Positions 41,827-50,206 of a stretch of 64,000 nucleotides of DNA are shown here, in pieces; the stretch's first letter is position 1, and each line of letters opens with the position of its first letter. This stretch comes from CAYXSX01 sp964467925 (GTDB lineage: Bacteria > Pseudomonadota > Alphaproteobacteria > Micavibrionales > Micavibrionaceae), in assembly GCA_964467925.1 (NCBI GenBank), contig CAYXSX010000001.1, forward strand, positions 434,001 to 498,000. Reading direction: 5' to 3'. Position numbers and translations under genes: made by a program. Below the pieces are notes generated by a model, which searched no databases, was not told the origin of the DNA, and saw nothing but the letters and a program-made list of their open reading frames with translations.

Positions 41827-42725
41827 TGAAACCCGTTAGACATTTTTTACAGCTCAGCGATCATTCCCCCGATACGCTGAAAGGCATACTTGCGCGTGCG
41901 CATGAGCTCAAGAAACAGAAATTCAACCCGCCGCAGATTTTCGAGGGCCTGTCGCTCGCCATGGTATTCGACAAGCGTTCGACCAGAACGCGCATGAGCT
42001 TCGAGGTTGCCATGAAACAGCTCGGCGGTCACACCATCGTCATGAATATGGACGAGATGCAACTTGGCGGCGCGGAAAGCATCGAAAGCACCGCCAATGT
42101 TTTATCCCGTTACGTTGACGCCGTAATGATCCGGATGAGCGATCAGGCACCGATGGAGGAACTCGCAAAACATTCCGCCATTCCCATCATCAACGGTATG
42201 ACCAACCGTTCCCACCCCTGCCAGATCATGGCGGACATCCTGACGATCGAGGAAAAGCTGGGCGACATTGCTGGTAAAAAAGTTGCATGGTTCGGGGATT
42301 ATAACAACGTTTCCAACACCTTTGTTGTGGCCTCCAAGGTTTTCAACTTTGATCTCGTGCTGGCGCTTCCTGAAGAAATTCACGGTAAGGCACCTAAGGA
42401 CGCGAACGTCACGGCTGATGCCATGGCCGCCGCCAAAGACGCCGATGTCATTGTCACCGACACATGGGTATCCATGGGCCAGGAAGGCAAAGGTATAGAC
42501 ATGTTCTGGCCGTATCAGGTGAACGCCAAAGTCATGGGCACCGCCAAAGATCACGCCATCTTCATGCACTGCCTTCCCATGCATGAATGGGAAGAAGTCA
42601 GCGAAGAAGTCGCAAAATCCCCGGCCAGCGTCATTTATGACGAAGCGGAAAACCGCCTGCACGCCCAAAAAGCCATCCTTGCCTGGTGCCTTGAAGATGC
42701 GGGAGTGAAGGTATCAGGACGATGA
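41826..42725 (+). CDS. argF: Ornithine carbamoyltransferase
   Basis: 299 residues. Carbamoyl phosphate site FDKRSTRTRMSFEVAMKQLG, HPCQIMADILTIEE, and ornithine loop DTWVSMGQEGKG; HCLPMHEWEEVSEE replaces the usual HCLPAHR. It makes citrulline from ornithine. Translationally coupled to argD by TAATG, and its stop overlaps the next gene (ATGA). Confidence 0.96.
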   Translation: MKPVRHFLQLSDHSPDTLKGILARAHELKKQKFNPPQIFEGLSLAMVFDKRSTRTRMSFEVAMKQLGGHTIVMNMDEMQLGGAESIESTANVLSRYVDAVMIRMSDQAPMEELAKHSAIPIINGMTNRSHPCQIMADILTIEEKLGDIAGKKVAWFGDYNNVSNTFVVASKVFNFDLVLALPEEIHGKAPKDANVTADAMAAAKDADVIVTDTWVSMGQEGKGIDMFWPYQVNAKVMGTAKDHAIFMHCLPMHEWEEVSEEVAKSPASVIYDEAENRLHAQKAILAWCLEDAGVKVSGR

Positions 42726-42973
42726 CCAAAACTGCTGAAACGATAAAACAGCGCAATGCGCGGGTAGAGGCCGACAAGGCGTGGGAGACATCCCGCACCC
42801 GCCGCACGATTATCGTGATCGGTACTTATCTGGCCGTCGGCGCTTACCTCACCTATCTGGACGTAGACAAAGCGTGGCTTCACGCCCTTGTCCCGGCCAT
42901 GGCTTATGTGCTATCAACCCTAGGCCTTGGCGCGGTCAAGGCCACATGGATCAAAAACATCTATAAGAAGTAA
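42722..42973 (+). CDS. Small two-helix membrane protein
   Basis: 83 residues. A charged N-terminal 25 residues precedes two predicted transmembrane helices (TIIVIGTYLAVGAYLTYL and LVPAMAYVLSTLGLGAV) and a basic tail. No family recognised. It overlaps argF by 4 bases and ends 5 bases before the next gene, so it is a genuine member of the operon. Confidence 0.75.
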   Translation: MTKTAETIKQRNARVEADKAWETSRTRRTIIVIGTYLAVGAYLTYLDVDKAWLHALVPAMAYVLSTLGLGAVKATWIKNIYKK

Positions 42974-42978
42974 GAGCA

Positions 42979-44322
42979 ATGGCAGAAAAAAAATCCTATA
43001 AAAAACGCGGTATCAAAGACCACGAATTCAAACCCGAAAGCCTGATGATGTCATATGGCTATGACCCGAAGCTCTCGGAAAATTCCGTCAAGCCGCCCAT
43101 ATTCCTGACATCGACTTTCGCTTTTGACAGCGCCGAAGACGGCGAAGAATTCTTCCATGTCACAGCCGGACGTAAACCCGCTCCGGCGGATAGTGTCGGT
43201 GGCCTGATTTACAGCCGCTTCAACCACCCCAACGCGGAAATTATCGAAGACCGTCTCGCCCTGTTGGAGCAAGCCGAAGCCGCCATTGCTTTCTCCAGCG
43301 GGATGGGCGCGATCAGCGCGGTGCTTATGGCCTATCTTCGCCCCGGTGACGTGGTCGTACACAGCACGCCGCTTTACGGCGGCACAGAAACATTAATCCG
43401 CAAGTTCATGCCGGAGTTTGGGGTGGAGACGCAGGACTTCGCCGACGGTCTTACCGAAGAACCTATTCTTACTGCCCTGCAGGCAGCGGCGAAAAAGGGT
43501 AAGGTCAAAATGGTCTTCGTGGAAACGCCTGCCAACCCGACCAACGCGATTATCAATTTCGAAGCTCTCGTAAGTGCCGTTAAAAAAATTGAAAAAGAAA
43601 CCGGAAACCGCCCGATTATTGTTTGCGACAACACCATGCTCGGCCCTGTCTTCCAAAAGGCAGTGCCTCATGGTATCGACATCGCGCTTTATTCGCTGAC
43701 CAAATATGTCGGCGGACACAGCGACCTGGTTGCAGGGGCGGTTTGCGGCGCACGCGACGTTCTCAAGCCAATCCGCCAAGTGCGCTCCTCCATGGGGCTG
43801 AACCTCGACCCGCATACAAGCTGGATGATCTCCCGCTCGCTCGAAACGCTGACCATCCGCATGGAGCGCGGCGCGGCCTCGGCATTAAAGGTTGCGGAAT
43901 GGCTCAAGGACAACCCCTACCGCAAAGCAAAAATCCTGCACGCAGCGTTTATCGATAACCCCCAATACCAGGAAGTGCGCAAGCGCCAGACAACGGGCGA
44001 TGGCTCCACATTTGCTTTCGTCCTTGAGGCTGAAAAACCGGATGTGTTCAAATTCCTGAACTCGCTTTCGCTGTTCAAATTGGCGGTGTCATTGGGCGGC
44101 TCGGAATCGCTTGTTTGCCACCCGGCCTCCACCACGCATTCCGGTGTACCAAAAGAAATGCGCGATAAAGTCGGCGTCACAGACGGCCTTGTGCGCCTGT
44201 CCATCGGGCTCGAGCATCCGGACGATCTGATCGCCGATCTCGAAAACGCCTTTAAAACCGCGTTTGGAAATAAAAAAAACAAATTAACTACAGAGAAAAA
44301 CAGAGCAAGACAGAGGGGTTAA
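42979..44322 (+). CDS. Cys/Met-metabolism PLP enzyme (cystathionine gamma-synthase/methionine gamma-lyase family)
   Basis: 447 residues. Family motifs: YSRFNHPNAEIIEDRLALLE, SSGMGAISAVLMAYLRPGD, ETPANPTNAI, DNTMLGPVFQKAVPHGIDI, PLP lysine in YSLTKYVGGHSDLVAG, and SLGGSESLVCHPASTTH. It acts on a sulfur amino acid or its homoserine ester; the exact reaction cannot be settled. The last ~18 residues (LTTEKNRARQRG) are encoded by the long inverted repeat at 44284, so the tail is probably recent. It lies between argF and argG. Confidence 0.9.
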   Translation: MAEKKSYKKRGIKDHEFKPESLMMSYGYDPKLSENSVKPPIFLTSTFAFDSAEDGEEFFHVTAGRKPAPADSVGGLIYSRFNHPNAEIIEDRLALLEQAEAAIAFSSGMGAISAVLMAYLRPGDVVVHSTPLYGGTETLIRKFMPEFGVETQDFADGLTEEPILTALQAAAKKGKVKMVFVETPANPTNAIINFEALVSAVKKIEKETGNRPIIVCDNTMLGPVFQKAVPHGIDIALYSLTKYVGGHSDLVAGAVCGARDVLKPIRQVRSSMGLNLDPHTSWMISRSLETLTIRMERGAASALKVAEWLKDNPYRKAKILHAAFIDNPQYQEVRKRQTTGDGSTFAFVLEAEKPDVFKFLNSLSLFKLAVSLGGSESLVCHPASTTHSGVPKEMRDKVGVTDGLVRLSIGLEHPDDLIADLENAFKTAFGNKKNKLTTEKNRARQRG

Positions 44323-44372
44323 AAAAAGAAATTAGAAACCTCTGTTTATCTCTGTCTGGCTCTGTAGTTAAA
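44284..44372. repeat. Long inverted repeat overlapping the 3' end of the PLP gene
   Basis: Left arm starts TTAACTACAGAG (44284 on), right arm ends GGCTCTGTAGTTAA (about 44372). The arms are nearly complementary over ~35 bases. It encodes the last residues of the upstream protein and ends just before the argG ribosome-binding site. Ends match those of the element at 37085. Confidence 0.85.
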
Positions 44373-44389
44373 AAATAAGAAAGGAAAAG

Positions 44390-45640
44390 ATGATGTCTAA
44401 AGGAAAAGTCGTACTCGCATATTCAGGAGGTCTTGATACCTCCGTTATTCTGAAATGGATGATCGAACAAGGTTACGAAGTCGTTGCCTATATCGCCGAT
44501 GTCGGTCAGGACGAGGACTTTGAGGCCGCCAAAGCAAAAGCGGAAAAAATCGGCGCTTCAAAAGTTTACATCGAAGACCTCAAGGAAGAGTTCGTCACAG
44601 ATTTCATTTTCCCCGCATTTAAATCACAGGCCGTATATGAAGGCCGTTATTTGCTCGGTACCTCCATCGCCCGCCCCGTGATTGCCAAACGCCAGATCGA
44701 AATCGCGATCAAAGAAAAAGCTAAATTTGTGGGTCATGGCGCCACAGGCAAAGGGAATGATCAGGTCCGGTTCGAGCTTTCTTACTATGCCCTGAAGCCA
44801 GACATCAAAGTTCTGGCTCCGTGGAAGATGGAAGAGTTCCTGACACGTTTTAAAGGCCGTCAGGACATGCTGAATTACTGCGACCAATACGGCATCCCCG
44901 TTACGGCCACGCGTAAAAAGCCCTATTCCGAGGATGACAACCTTCTGCACATCTCTCACGAGGCCGGCATTCTGGAAGACCCCAATGCGCCCTGCGCCGA
45001 GGATATTTATTCCCGTACATCAACGCCTGCCCAATGGCCGGATACACCAGAAGTCATCACGCTGAGCTTTGAAAACGGTATCCCGGTAAAACTGCAAGCT
45101 GAAGGTCAAACAATCAAAGGTGCCCTGCCCCTCTTCACAAAACTGAACGAGATCGGCAGCAAGCATGGTATCGGTCGCCTTGATATGGTGGAAAACCGTT
45201 TTGTCGGCATTAAATCGCGCGGCGTTTATGAAACCCCCGGCGGCGCAATTCTGCACAATGCCCACCGTGATCTCGAAGGGCTGACGATGGATCGCGAAGT
45301 CATGAAAATCCGTGACAGTCTTTCCCTGAAAGTGGCGGAGCTTATCTATAACGGCTTCTGGTTTTCACCTGAATTCGACCTGCTCATGAGCGTGATGGAC
45401 AAGGCGCAGGAAAACATTTCCGGCGACGTTCAGGTACAGTTGTTCAAGGGCAGCGCTTACCCAATCGCAAGAACATCCGAAAACGCGCTGTATGATCCGA
45501 AACAATCATCCATGGATGAAGAAGGCGGATACGATCAGAAAGACGCCCAAGGCTTTATCCGCATTAATGCTGTGCGCCTACGCAACAATACAAACATGCG
45601 CGGCAGCAAGGCCAAAGCGGCAAAGAGCAAAGCTGCATAA
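44390..45640 (+). CDS. argG: Argininosuccinate synthase
   Basis: 416 residues; ATG 44390 or 44393, with AAGAAAGGAAAAG before it. Adenine-nucleotide loop LAYSGGLDTSVILKWM, AYIADVGQDEDFEAAKAKAE, HGATGKGNDQVRFELSYYAL and GIPVTATRKKPYSEDDNLLH are all ASS motifs; the end is Lys/Ala-rich. It joins citrulline and aspartate. A strong terminator follows. Confidence 0.97.
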   Translation: MMSKGKVVLAYSGGLDTSVILKWMIEQGYEVVAYIADVGQDEDFEAAKAKAEKIGASKVYIEDLKEEFVTDFIFPAFKSQAVYEGRYLLGTSIARPVIAKRQIEIAIKEKAKFVGHGATGKGNDQVRFELSYYALKPDIKVLAPWKMEEFLTRFKGRQDMLNYCDQYGIPVTATRKKPYSEDDNLLHISHEAGILEDPNAPCAEDIYSRTSTPAQWPDTPEVITLSFENGIPVKLQAEGQTIKGALPLFTKLNEIGSKHGIGRLDMVENRFVGIKSRGVYETPGGAILHNAHRDLEGLTMDREVMKIRDSLSLKVAELIYNGFWFSPEFDLLMSVMDKAQENISGDVQVQLFKGSAYPIARTSENALYDPKQSSMDEEGGYDQKDAQGFIRINAVRLRNNTNMRGSKAKAAKSKAA

Positions 45641-45666
45641 GCCATACAATCAGAACAAATCTCAGG

Positions 45667-45704
45667 AACGGAGCCCCCTTCATCAAAGCGGGCTCCGTTT
45701 TTTT
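45667..45704 (+). terminator. Intrinsic terminator after argG
   Basis: 10-bp stem AACGGAGCCC (45667-45676) / GGGCTCCGTT (45690-45699), followed by a run of Ts. Confidence 0.95.
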
Positions 45705-45805
45705 CTTGATAACTTCAAAAATGGTAAAAATTCAGTATTGCATTTTATGCATGATCAATATTTATTTAATGCATATATAAAAATGTACAGGGACTATGCG
45801 TAACG

Positions 45806-46417
45806 ATGAGTACACTGAGTAGAACTTTCATTCTCCCCACTGCTCTAGGGGGATTGTTGTTAACGGGAGCGCCGGTCGCAGCAGCAAATGATCAGGTTTC
45901 AAATCAACCTATGTTATTCGACGGCCAGCACGCCGCAAACGTGGTAACCAAAAGCTGCAGCGCCGACCATAAAACCATTATTTCCCATTTCATGATCGTT
46001 GCAGACTCCCACCTGATGCAGGCTCTGCCTCGGGGAACCAGAAGACACGTTTTTCAAACGGCGGCCGAGAATCTAAGGGTGGAATGGGGTGCAGCATCCA
46101 GAGAGTTTTCCTTCGACAAGGTAGACGAAACTTACGACCGGCTTGCAGCGCAAAACGCCACACATGGTATGGGCAGACAGGAATTCGTCGGGCGTAGAAC
46201 ACTTGCCGCCGCCAAGGCCGTGCTAAAAGATGTAGCCGACCAAACACGCGTAACAACAAGCATCCAGATTATAACCGAACCTGCCAATGCTGCTGTTCTT
46301 TTCAGTGGTGATGAAAGTGGTATTGTACCCTGTGACAATGAGATGCCCGCAATCATTTCATCCTTTACCATTAAAATGCCGCAAGCGCAGGAAATCACAG
46401 CAGCCTCCCCCATATAA
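45806..46417 (+). CDS. Unknown secreted protein with two cysteines
   Basis: 203 residues with a signal peptide (ILPTALGGLLLTGAPVAAA) and probable cleavage after AAA-N. Two cysteines in the mature part (TKSCSADH and IVPCDNE). Mixed charged helices in the middle (FDKVDETYDRLAAQNATHG). No family recognised. It follows the argG terminator and an AT-rich promoter region that includes ATTTTATGCAT and TATATAA. Similar in type to the secreted orphans at 32.8 and 33.5 kb. Confidence 0.6.
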   Translation: MSTLSRTFILPTALGGLLLTGAPVAAANDQVSNQPMLFDGQHAANVVTKSCSADHKTIISHFMIVADSHLMQALPRGTRRHVFQTAAENLRVEWGAASREFSFDKVDETYDRLAAQNATHGMGRQEFVGRRTLAAAKAVLKDVADQTRVTTSIQIITEPANAAVLFSGDESGIVPCDNEMPAIISSFTIKMPQAQEITAASPI

Positions 46418-46529
46418 CAGGGTTGCGATTTTAGCAGGTGCGAAGAGTATTAACGCTTTCAATTTCCGCCCTCGCCCGCTAAAAGGCCTTAAGGCAACCC
46501 GCAAAAACTATTCGTAAGGAGACGCTCGA

Positions 46530-47513
46530 ATGGCCTTCGACATCCACACTATCTACGCCGTTCTCGGCTTTTTCCTCGCTGCGTATGCGGTGGTCGGCAA
46601 CGACGCGGTGCAGACGCTGGGCACGTTTATTGCCTCCAATCACAAGGTGTTTAAATGGACGACGCTCTGGCTTGCGGCCAGCGCAGTTCTGATTCTGACC
46701 ATCACCTATGGCTGGTGGATCAACGGCGGCGACATATCGTGGGGCCGCCTGTCGAAAATTCCGCCGGTTGAAATTCAATGGTACCACGCCGCCGCGCCCG
46801 CCATTCTCGTGCTGCTCACGCGGGCGGGCATTCCCGTTTCCACGACCTTCCTCGTGCTATCCACTTTCGCCTCCTCTCTCGTGCTGGAAAAAATGCTGGT
46901 CAAATCCATCATCGGTTACGGGCTGGCGGCCATCGTCGCCTACGGATTGTGGATGATCGTGGCCCGTATCCTGAACGAAAAATACGACAAGGTGAAAAAG
47001 GAGCACCGCGCGATGTGGCGCAGCCTGCAATGGATCGCCACGGGCTTTCTGTGGTATTCATGGCTCTCGCACGACATGGCCAATGTCGCCGTCTTTCTGC
47101 CGCGCGAGCTCAGCCCGCTTATGCTCGCCGGTGTACTGGCCACACTATGCTCCGGGCTTGCTTATATTTTCTGGAGCCACGGCGGCAAAATCCAGCGCAT
47201 CGTGCTGGAAAAATCGGGCACACGGTTTATGCGCTCCGCCACCATCATCGATTTTGTCTACGCCGCCATCCTGATCTATTTCAAACAAATGAACGCCATT
47301 CCCATGTCCACCACCTGGGTGTTCGTCGGCCTTCTGACGGGGCGCGAGTTGGCGATTGCCACCACCTACCGCGCGCAGTATCACCTCGGCTATGTTTTTC
47401 CGCTGATCGGCAAGGATTTCGTGAAAATGATGGTGGGGCTTGGCGTCTCTATTGCATTGGCCTTGAGTATTCACTATGTCTTAAATCCTGATACTTCAAT
47501 TTTTGCGGGATAA
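46530..47513 (+). CDS. PiT-like inorganic phosphate transporter family protein
   Basis: 327 residues, multi-pass membrane protein with about eight predicted helices. The two halves each carry a PiT-type signature: VVGNDAVQTLGTFIAS and GIPVSTTFLVLSTF in the first half, SHDMANVAVFLPRELS and MSTTWVFVGLLTGRELA in the second. These resemble GND and PVSxT motifs of PiT phosphate permeases, but overall it is diverged. The substrate is uncertain. Ribosome-binding site TAAGGAGACG. It ends 3 bases before argH. Confidence 0.75.
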   Translation: MAFDIHTIYAVLGFFLAAYAVVGNDAVQTLGTFIASNHKVFKWTTLWLAASAVLILTITYGWWINGGDISWGRLSKIPPVEIQWYHAAAPAILVLLTRAGIPVSTTFLVLSTFASSLVLEKMLVKSIIGYGLAAIVAYGLWMIVARILNEKYDKVKKEHRAMWRSLQWIATGFLWYSWLSHDMANVAVFLPRELSPLMLAGVLATLCSGLAYIFWSHGGKIQRIVLEKSGTRFMRSATIIDFVYAAILIYFKQMNAIPMSTTWVFVGLLTGRELAIATTYRAQYHLGYVFPLIGKDFVKMMVGLGVSIALALSIHYVLNPDTSIFAG

Positions 47514-47516
47514 AAA

Positions 47517-48818
47517 ATGACAAAGGCACAAGCCAACCAGATGTGGGGCGGTCGGTTCGAGGATAAGCCCGACGACATCATGACACAGATCAACGCCTCA
47601 ATCGGCGTGGACAAACGTTTCTGGGCGCAGGATATTCGCGGCTCTATCGCCCATGTCGAAATGCTGATGGCCCAGGGGATTATCGACCGTATCGACGGCG
47701 AGGCGATTATCGGCGGTCTGAGCCAGATTGCCGAGGAAATCAAAGCCGGTAAATTTGAATTCACCACCGCGCTCGAAGACATCCATATGAATATCGAGGC
47801 GCGCCTTGCCGATATTATCGGCGCGCCCGCGGGCAAACTTCATACCGCCCGTTCCCGCAATGATCAGGTCGCAACCGATTTCCGCCTCTGGACACGTGAC
47901 GCGGTAGGCGACATTGTTGCTAAAATCAAATCCCTCTCTGACACGCTGGAGACCCTAAGCGACGATCACAAAGGTTCCGTCATGCCCGGCTTTACGCATC
48001 TTCAGGCCGCTCAGCCTATTACGCTTGGCAAGCATCTCGATGCCTACCGCCAGATGCTTTCCCGCGACAAATCCCGTTTTGAGGATTGCGCCAAGCGCCT
48101 GAACGAATGCCCGCTGGGCGCGGCGGCACTCGCCGGAACGCCGTTTAACATCGACCGCGAATTCACCGCGACCAAGCTCGGCTTTGATAAGCCCATGCCC
48201 AATACGCTGGACGCCGTATCCGCGCGCGACTTTGCCAATGAATTCCTCTTTGCCTGCGCGCAGACGGGGCTGCATCTCTCTCGCCTCGCCGAGGAAATCA
48301 TCCTCTGGGCCACGCCGCAATTCGGCTTTATCAATCTCTCGGATACCTGGAGCACCGGCTCCTCCATCATGCCGCAAAAGAAAAACCCCGATGCGGCGGA
48401 GCTGATCCGCGGCAAAACGGGCCGCCTGAACGGCAATCTCATTGCCCTGATGACGGTGATGAAGGGCCTGCCGCTTGCCTATAACAAGGACATGCAGGAA
48501 GACAAGGAACCCGTATTCGATTCATACGATACAATCTGCCTGTGCCTTGAGGCCATGAACGGCATGCTGGCTACCGCCAAATTCAACACCGATAAAATGC
48601 ACAAGGCCGCCGATGAAGGTTTCACCACCGCCACAGCGATTGCCGACTGGCTGGTGATGAATTTGAAACTCCCCTTCCGCCACGCCCACCATACAACGGG
48701 GGCAATCGTGAAGATGGCCGAGGGCAGGGGTTGCAAACTGCACGAACTTCCGCTTGAAGACATGCAAAGCATCGAATCTAAAATCACCACCGATATTTAC
48801 CGGGTGTTGAAGATTTAA
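47517..48818 (+). CDS. argH: Argininosuccinate lyase
   Basis: 433 residues; N-terminal QMWGGRFEDKPDDIMTQINA, EDIHMNIEARL, SRNDQVATDFRLWTRD, TLQ-like GFTHLQAAQPITLGKHLDAY, signature GSSIMPQKKNPDAAELIRGK. Fumarase/aspartase superfamily; the lyase releases arginine and fumarate. Slightly shorter than the ~460 usual. Placed 3 bases after the PiT-like gene, separate from argG. Confidence 0.96.
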   Translation: MTKAQANQMWGGRFEDKPDDIMTQINASIGVDKRFWAQDIRGSIAHVEMLMAQGIIDRIDGEAIIGGLSQIAEEIKAGKFEFTTALEDIHMNIEARLADIIGAPAGKLHTARSRNDQVATDFRLWTRDAVGDIVAKIKSLSDTLETLSDDHKGSVMPGFTHLQAAQPITLGKHLDAYRQMLSRDKSRFEDCAKRLNECPLGAAALAGTPFNIDREFTATKLGFDKPMPNTLDAVSARDFANEFLFACAQTGLHLSRLAEEIILWATPQFGFINLSDTWSTGSSIMPQKKNPDAAELIRGKTGRLNGNLIALMTVMKGLPLAYNKDMQEDKEPVFDSYDTICLCLEAMNGMLATAKFNTDKMHKAADEGFTTATAIADWLVMNLKLPFRHAHHTTGAIVKMAEGRGCKLHELPLEDMQSIESKITTDIYRVLKI

Positions 48819-48839
48819 GAGTAAGCCGGAGGGCTAAAT

Positions 48840-49187
48840 ATGTATGCGATCATCAAGGCAGCGATTTCCGGCATCCTTGTTGCCGTCGTCTCCGAAACCG
48901 CAAAACGAAGCCCTGCTCTAGGTGCCCTGATTGCCTCCCTGCCCCTTGTCTCCGTCATGGCCATGATCTGGATGTGGCAGGAAACAAAAGATACCGCGCG
49001 CATAGCCGACCACGCGCAATCGACATTCTGGTATGTCTTGCCGTCCTTACCAATGTTTCTGGTTCTTCCGGCATTACTCCGCGCCAATATCCCGTTCTAC
49101 GTCGCCATGGCATTATCCTGCGCCATCACCGCCATCCTTTACCTCGCCATGACATGGGGTTTGAAACGGTTTGGGATAAACCTGTAA
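48840..49187 (+). CDS. DUF3147 family membrane protein
   Basis: 115 residues with four predicted helices. It matches the DUF3147 pattern: KAAISGILVAVVSETAKRSP, GALIASLPLVSVMAMIWMW, and STFWYVLPSLPMFLVLPALL. Function unknown. It is 21 bases after argH with a GGAGG ribosome-binding site, so it may be co-transcribed. Confidence 0.85.
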   Translation: MYAIIKAAISGILVAVVSETAKRSPALGALIASLPLVSVMAMIWMWQETKDTARIADHAQSTFWYVLPSLPMFLVLPALLRANIPFYVAMALSCAITAILYLAMTWGLKRFGINL

Positions 49188-49224
49188 GAACTTGTATTTT
49201 CGGCAAACGACAATCAATACATAC

Positions 49225-49791
49225 TCATCGTGCAGGATCATTTTTATACGCAGACTTTCTTTCTTTAATAAATGATAAAAGCTGTTTGCGTTCAACCTTT
49301 ACGCTCACCCATGGTTTTTTATTATCAACCTTTGAGATTAAAGAGCTATCTTGGAATTTACCTGATTTCACATCCTCATATGGAATGCGATCCACTACTG
49401 AAGATAAATTTCTTTTCCCGTAGAAATCCATCCCAGCTGTGCCGAAGGCTGTAGAATAATAATCCAATGCCTTTTCATCAAAATGATCAGCAGCTGCAGT
49501 AACAAGAGTATGCCTTAGTTGCGTATAGGCAATCTGCGTTGCTCTTTCTAATGGCACTAGAATGACAAAGGGCCAAAGTGAATCAAATTCGAATGACCAC
49601 TTAGGGTAGAATATCCAACCCAGCTTGTTAAATATTGGATCAATTAGCCCATAATAAAAGAGTCCTATAGCTCCTATTATTATGAAAGGCCAACCAGCAA
49701 TATCAAAGCCTTCAGGGAGCAAATTCGTCAGCCCCTCACCAAAAAGCGTGGAACATATGCTTATAAATATTTTTGATAAATTTAATTCCAT
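49225..49791 (-). CDS. Unknown membrane-anchored protein, low GC
   Basis: 188 residues, start ATG 49791 with a good ribosome-binding site (GAGGGAAGT). A hydrophobic helix near residues 28-50 (IAGWPFIIIGAIGLFYYGLI) anchors it, then a second aromatic segment (FDSLWPFVILVPLERAT) follows. The C-terminal half is charged and contains TAFGTAGMDFYGKRNLS. No family recognised. The AT-rich composition differs from neighbours and suggests horizontal acquisition. Confidence 0.6.
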   Translation of the reverse strand: MELNLSKIFISICSTLFGEGLTNLLPEGFDIAGWPFIIIGAIGLFYYGLIDPIFNKLGWIFYPKWSFEFDSLWPFVILVPLERATQIAYTQLRHTLVTAAADHFDEKALDYYSTAFGTAGMDFYGKRNLSSVVDRIPYEDVKSGKFQDSSLISKVDNKKPWVSVKVERKQLLSFIKERKSAYKNDPAR

Positions 49792-49840
49792 ACTTCCCTC
49801 ATACTACAATTCCTTCGTGGTGAAAAATATAAAACTTGTC

Positions 49841-49922
49841 GTCATTGCGAGGAACACCAGCGACCCGGCAATCCAGAACAGCAAGATCAATTCCTAGATT
49901 GCTTCGCTGCGCTCGCAATGAC
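49841..49922. repeat. Dispersed palindromic repeat, family B, copy 2
   Basis: Starts GTCATTGCGAGGAACACC and ends GCGCTCGCAATGAC, with internal CTAGATTGCTTCGC. Same layout as 18488-18571. Confidence 0.85.
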
Positions 49923-50021
49923 GAAAGATAAAAAAGGAATAAATTCCTGTACTTTTGCCGTAAAACCGGCTATAGTGGCCGCATGATGTTAAGCGCCCGA
50001 AACCACACAAGCCGCCATATA

Positions 50022-50057
50022 GACGCCATATTTTTATGTCAAAATTTTGACGCCATA
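50022..50057. promoter_or_regulatory. Candidate operator: direct repeat flanking and overlapping a palindrome
   Basis: GACGCCATA occurs twice, 27 bases apart, with the perfect 14-base palindrome GTCAAAATTTTGAC at 50038-50051 overlapping the second copy. It lies ~150 bases before yejF. Regulator unknown. Confidence 0.3.
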
Positions 50058-50206
50058 CCCCCCTCCCCCCCTAAAAATGAAAAACGAAATGAACAAGTCT
50101 ATTTCATTTTTATTTCCAAAGCTTTACAGCGTGTTTTTTGTGAGTTTTTGGCTTCCCGCAAAATCTGCGTATTCCCCCAACGGGCTTTATGCTTTAACTA
50201 TGGTGC

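Larger units (their letters stand above)
49792..50206. other. Intergenic region with repeat and palindromes
   Basis: A 415-bp gap. It holds a family B repeat (49841-49922), a direct repeat GACGCCATA at 50022-50030 and 50049-50057 around the palindrome GTCAAAATTTTGAC (50038-50051), and AT-rich sequence before yejF. A short open frame at 49983-50216 has no coding hallmarks. Confidence 0.5.
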
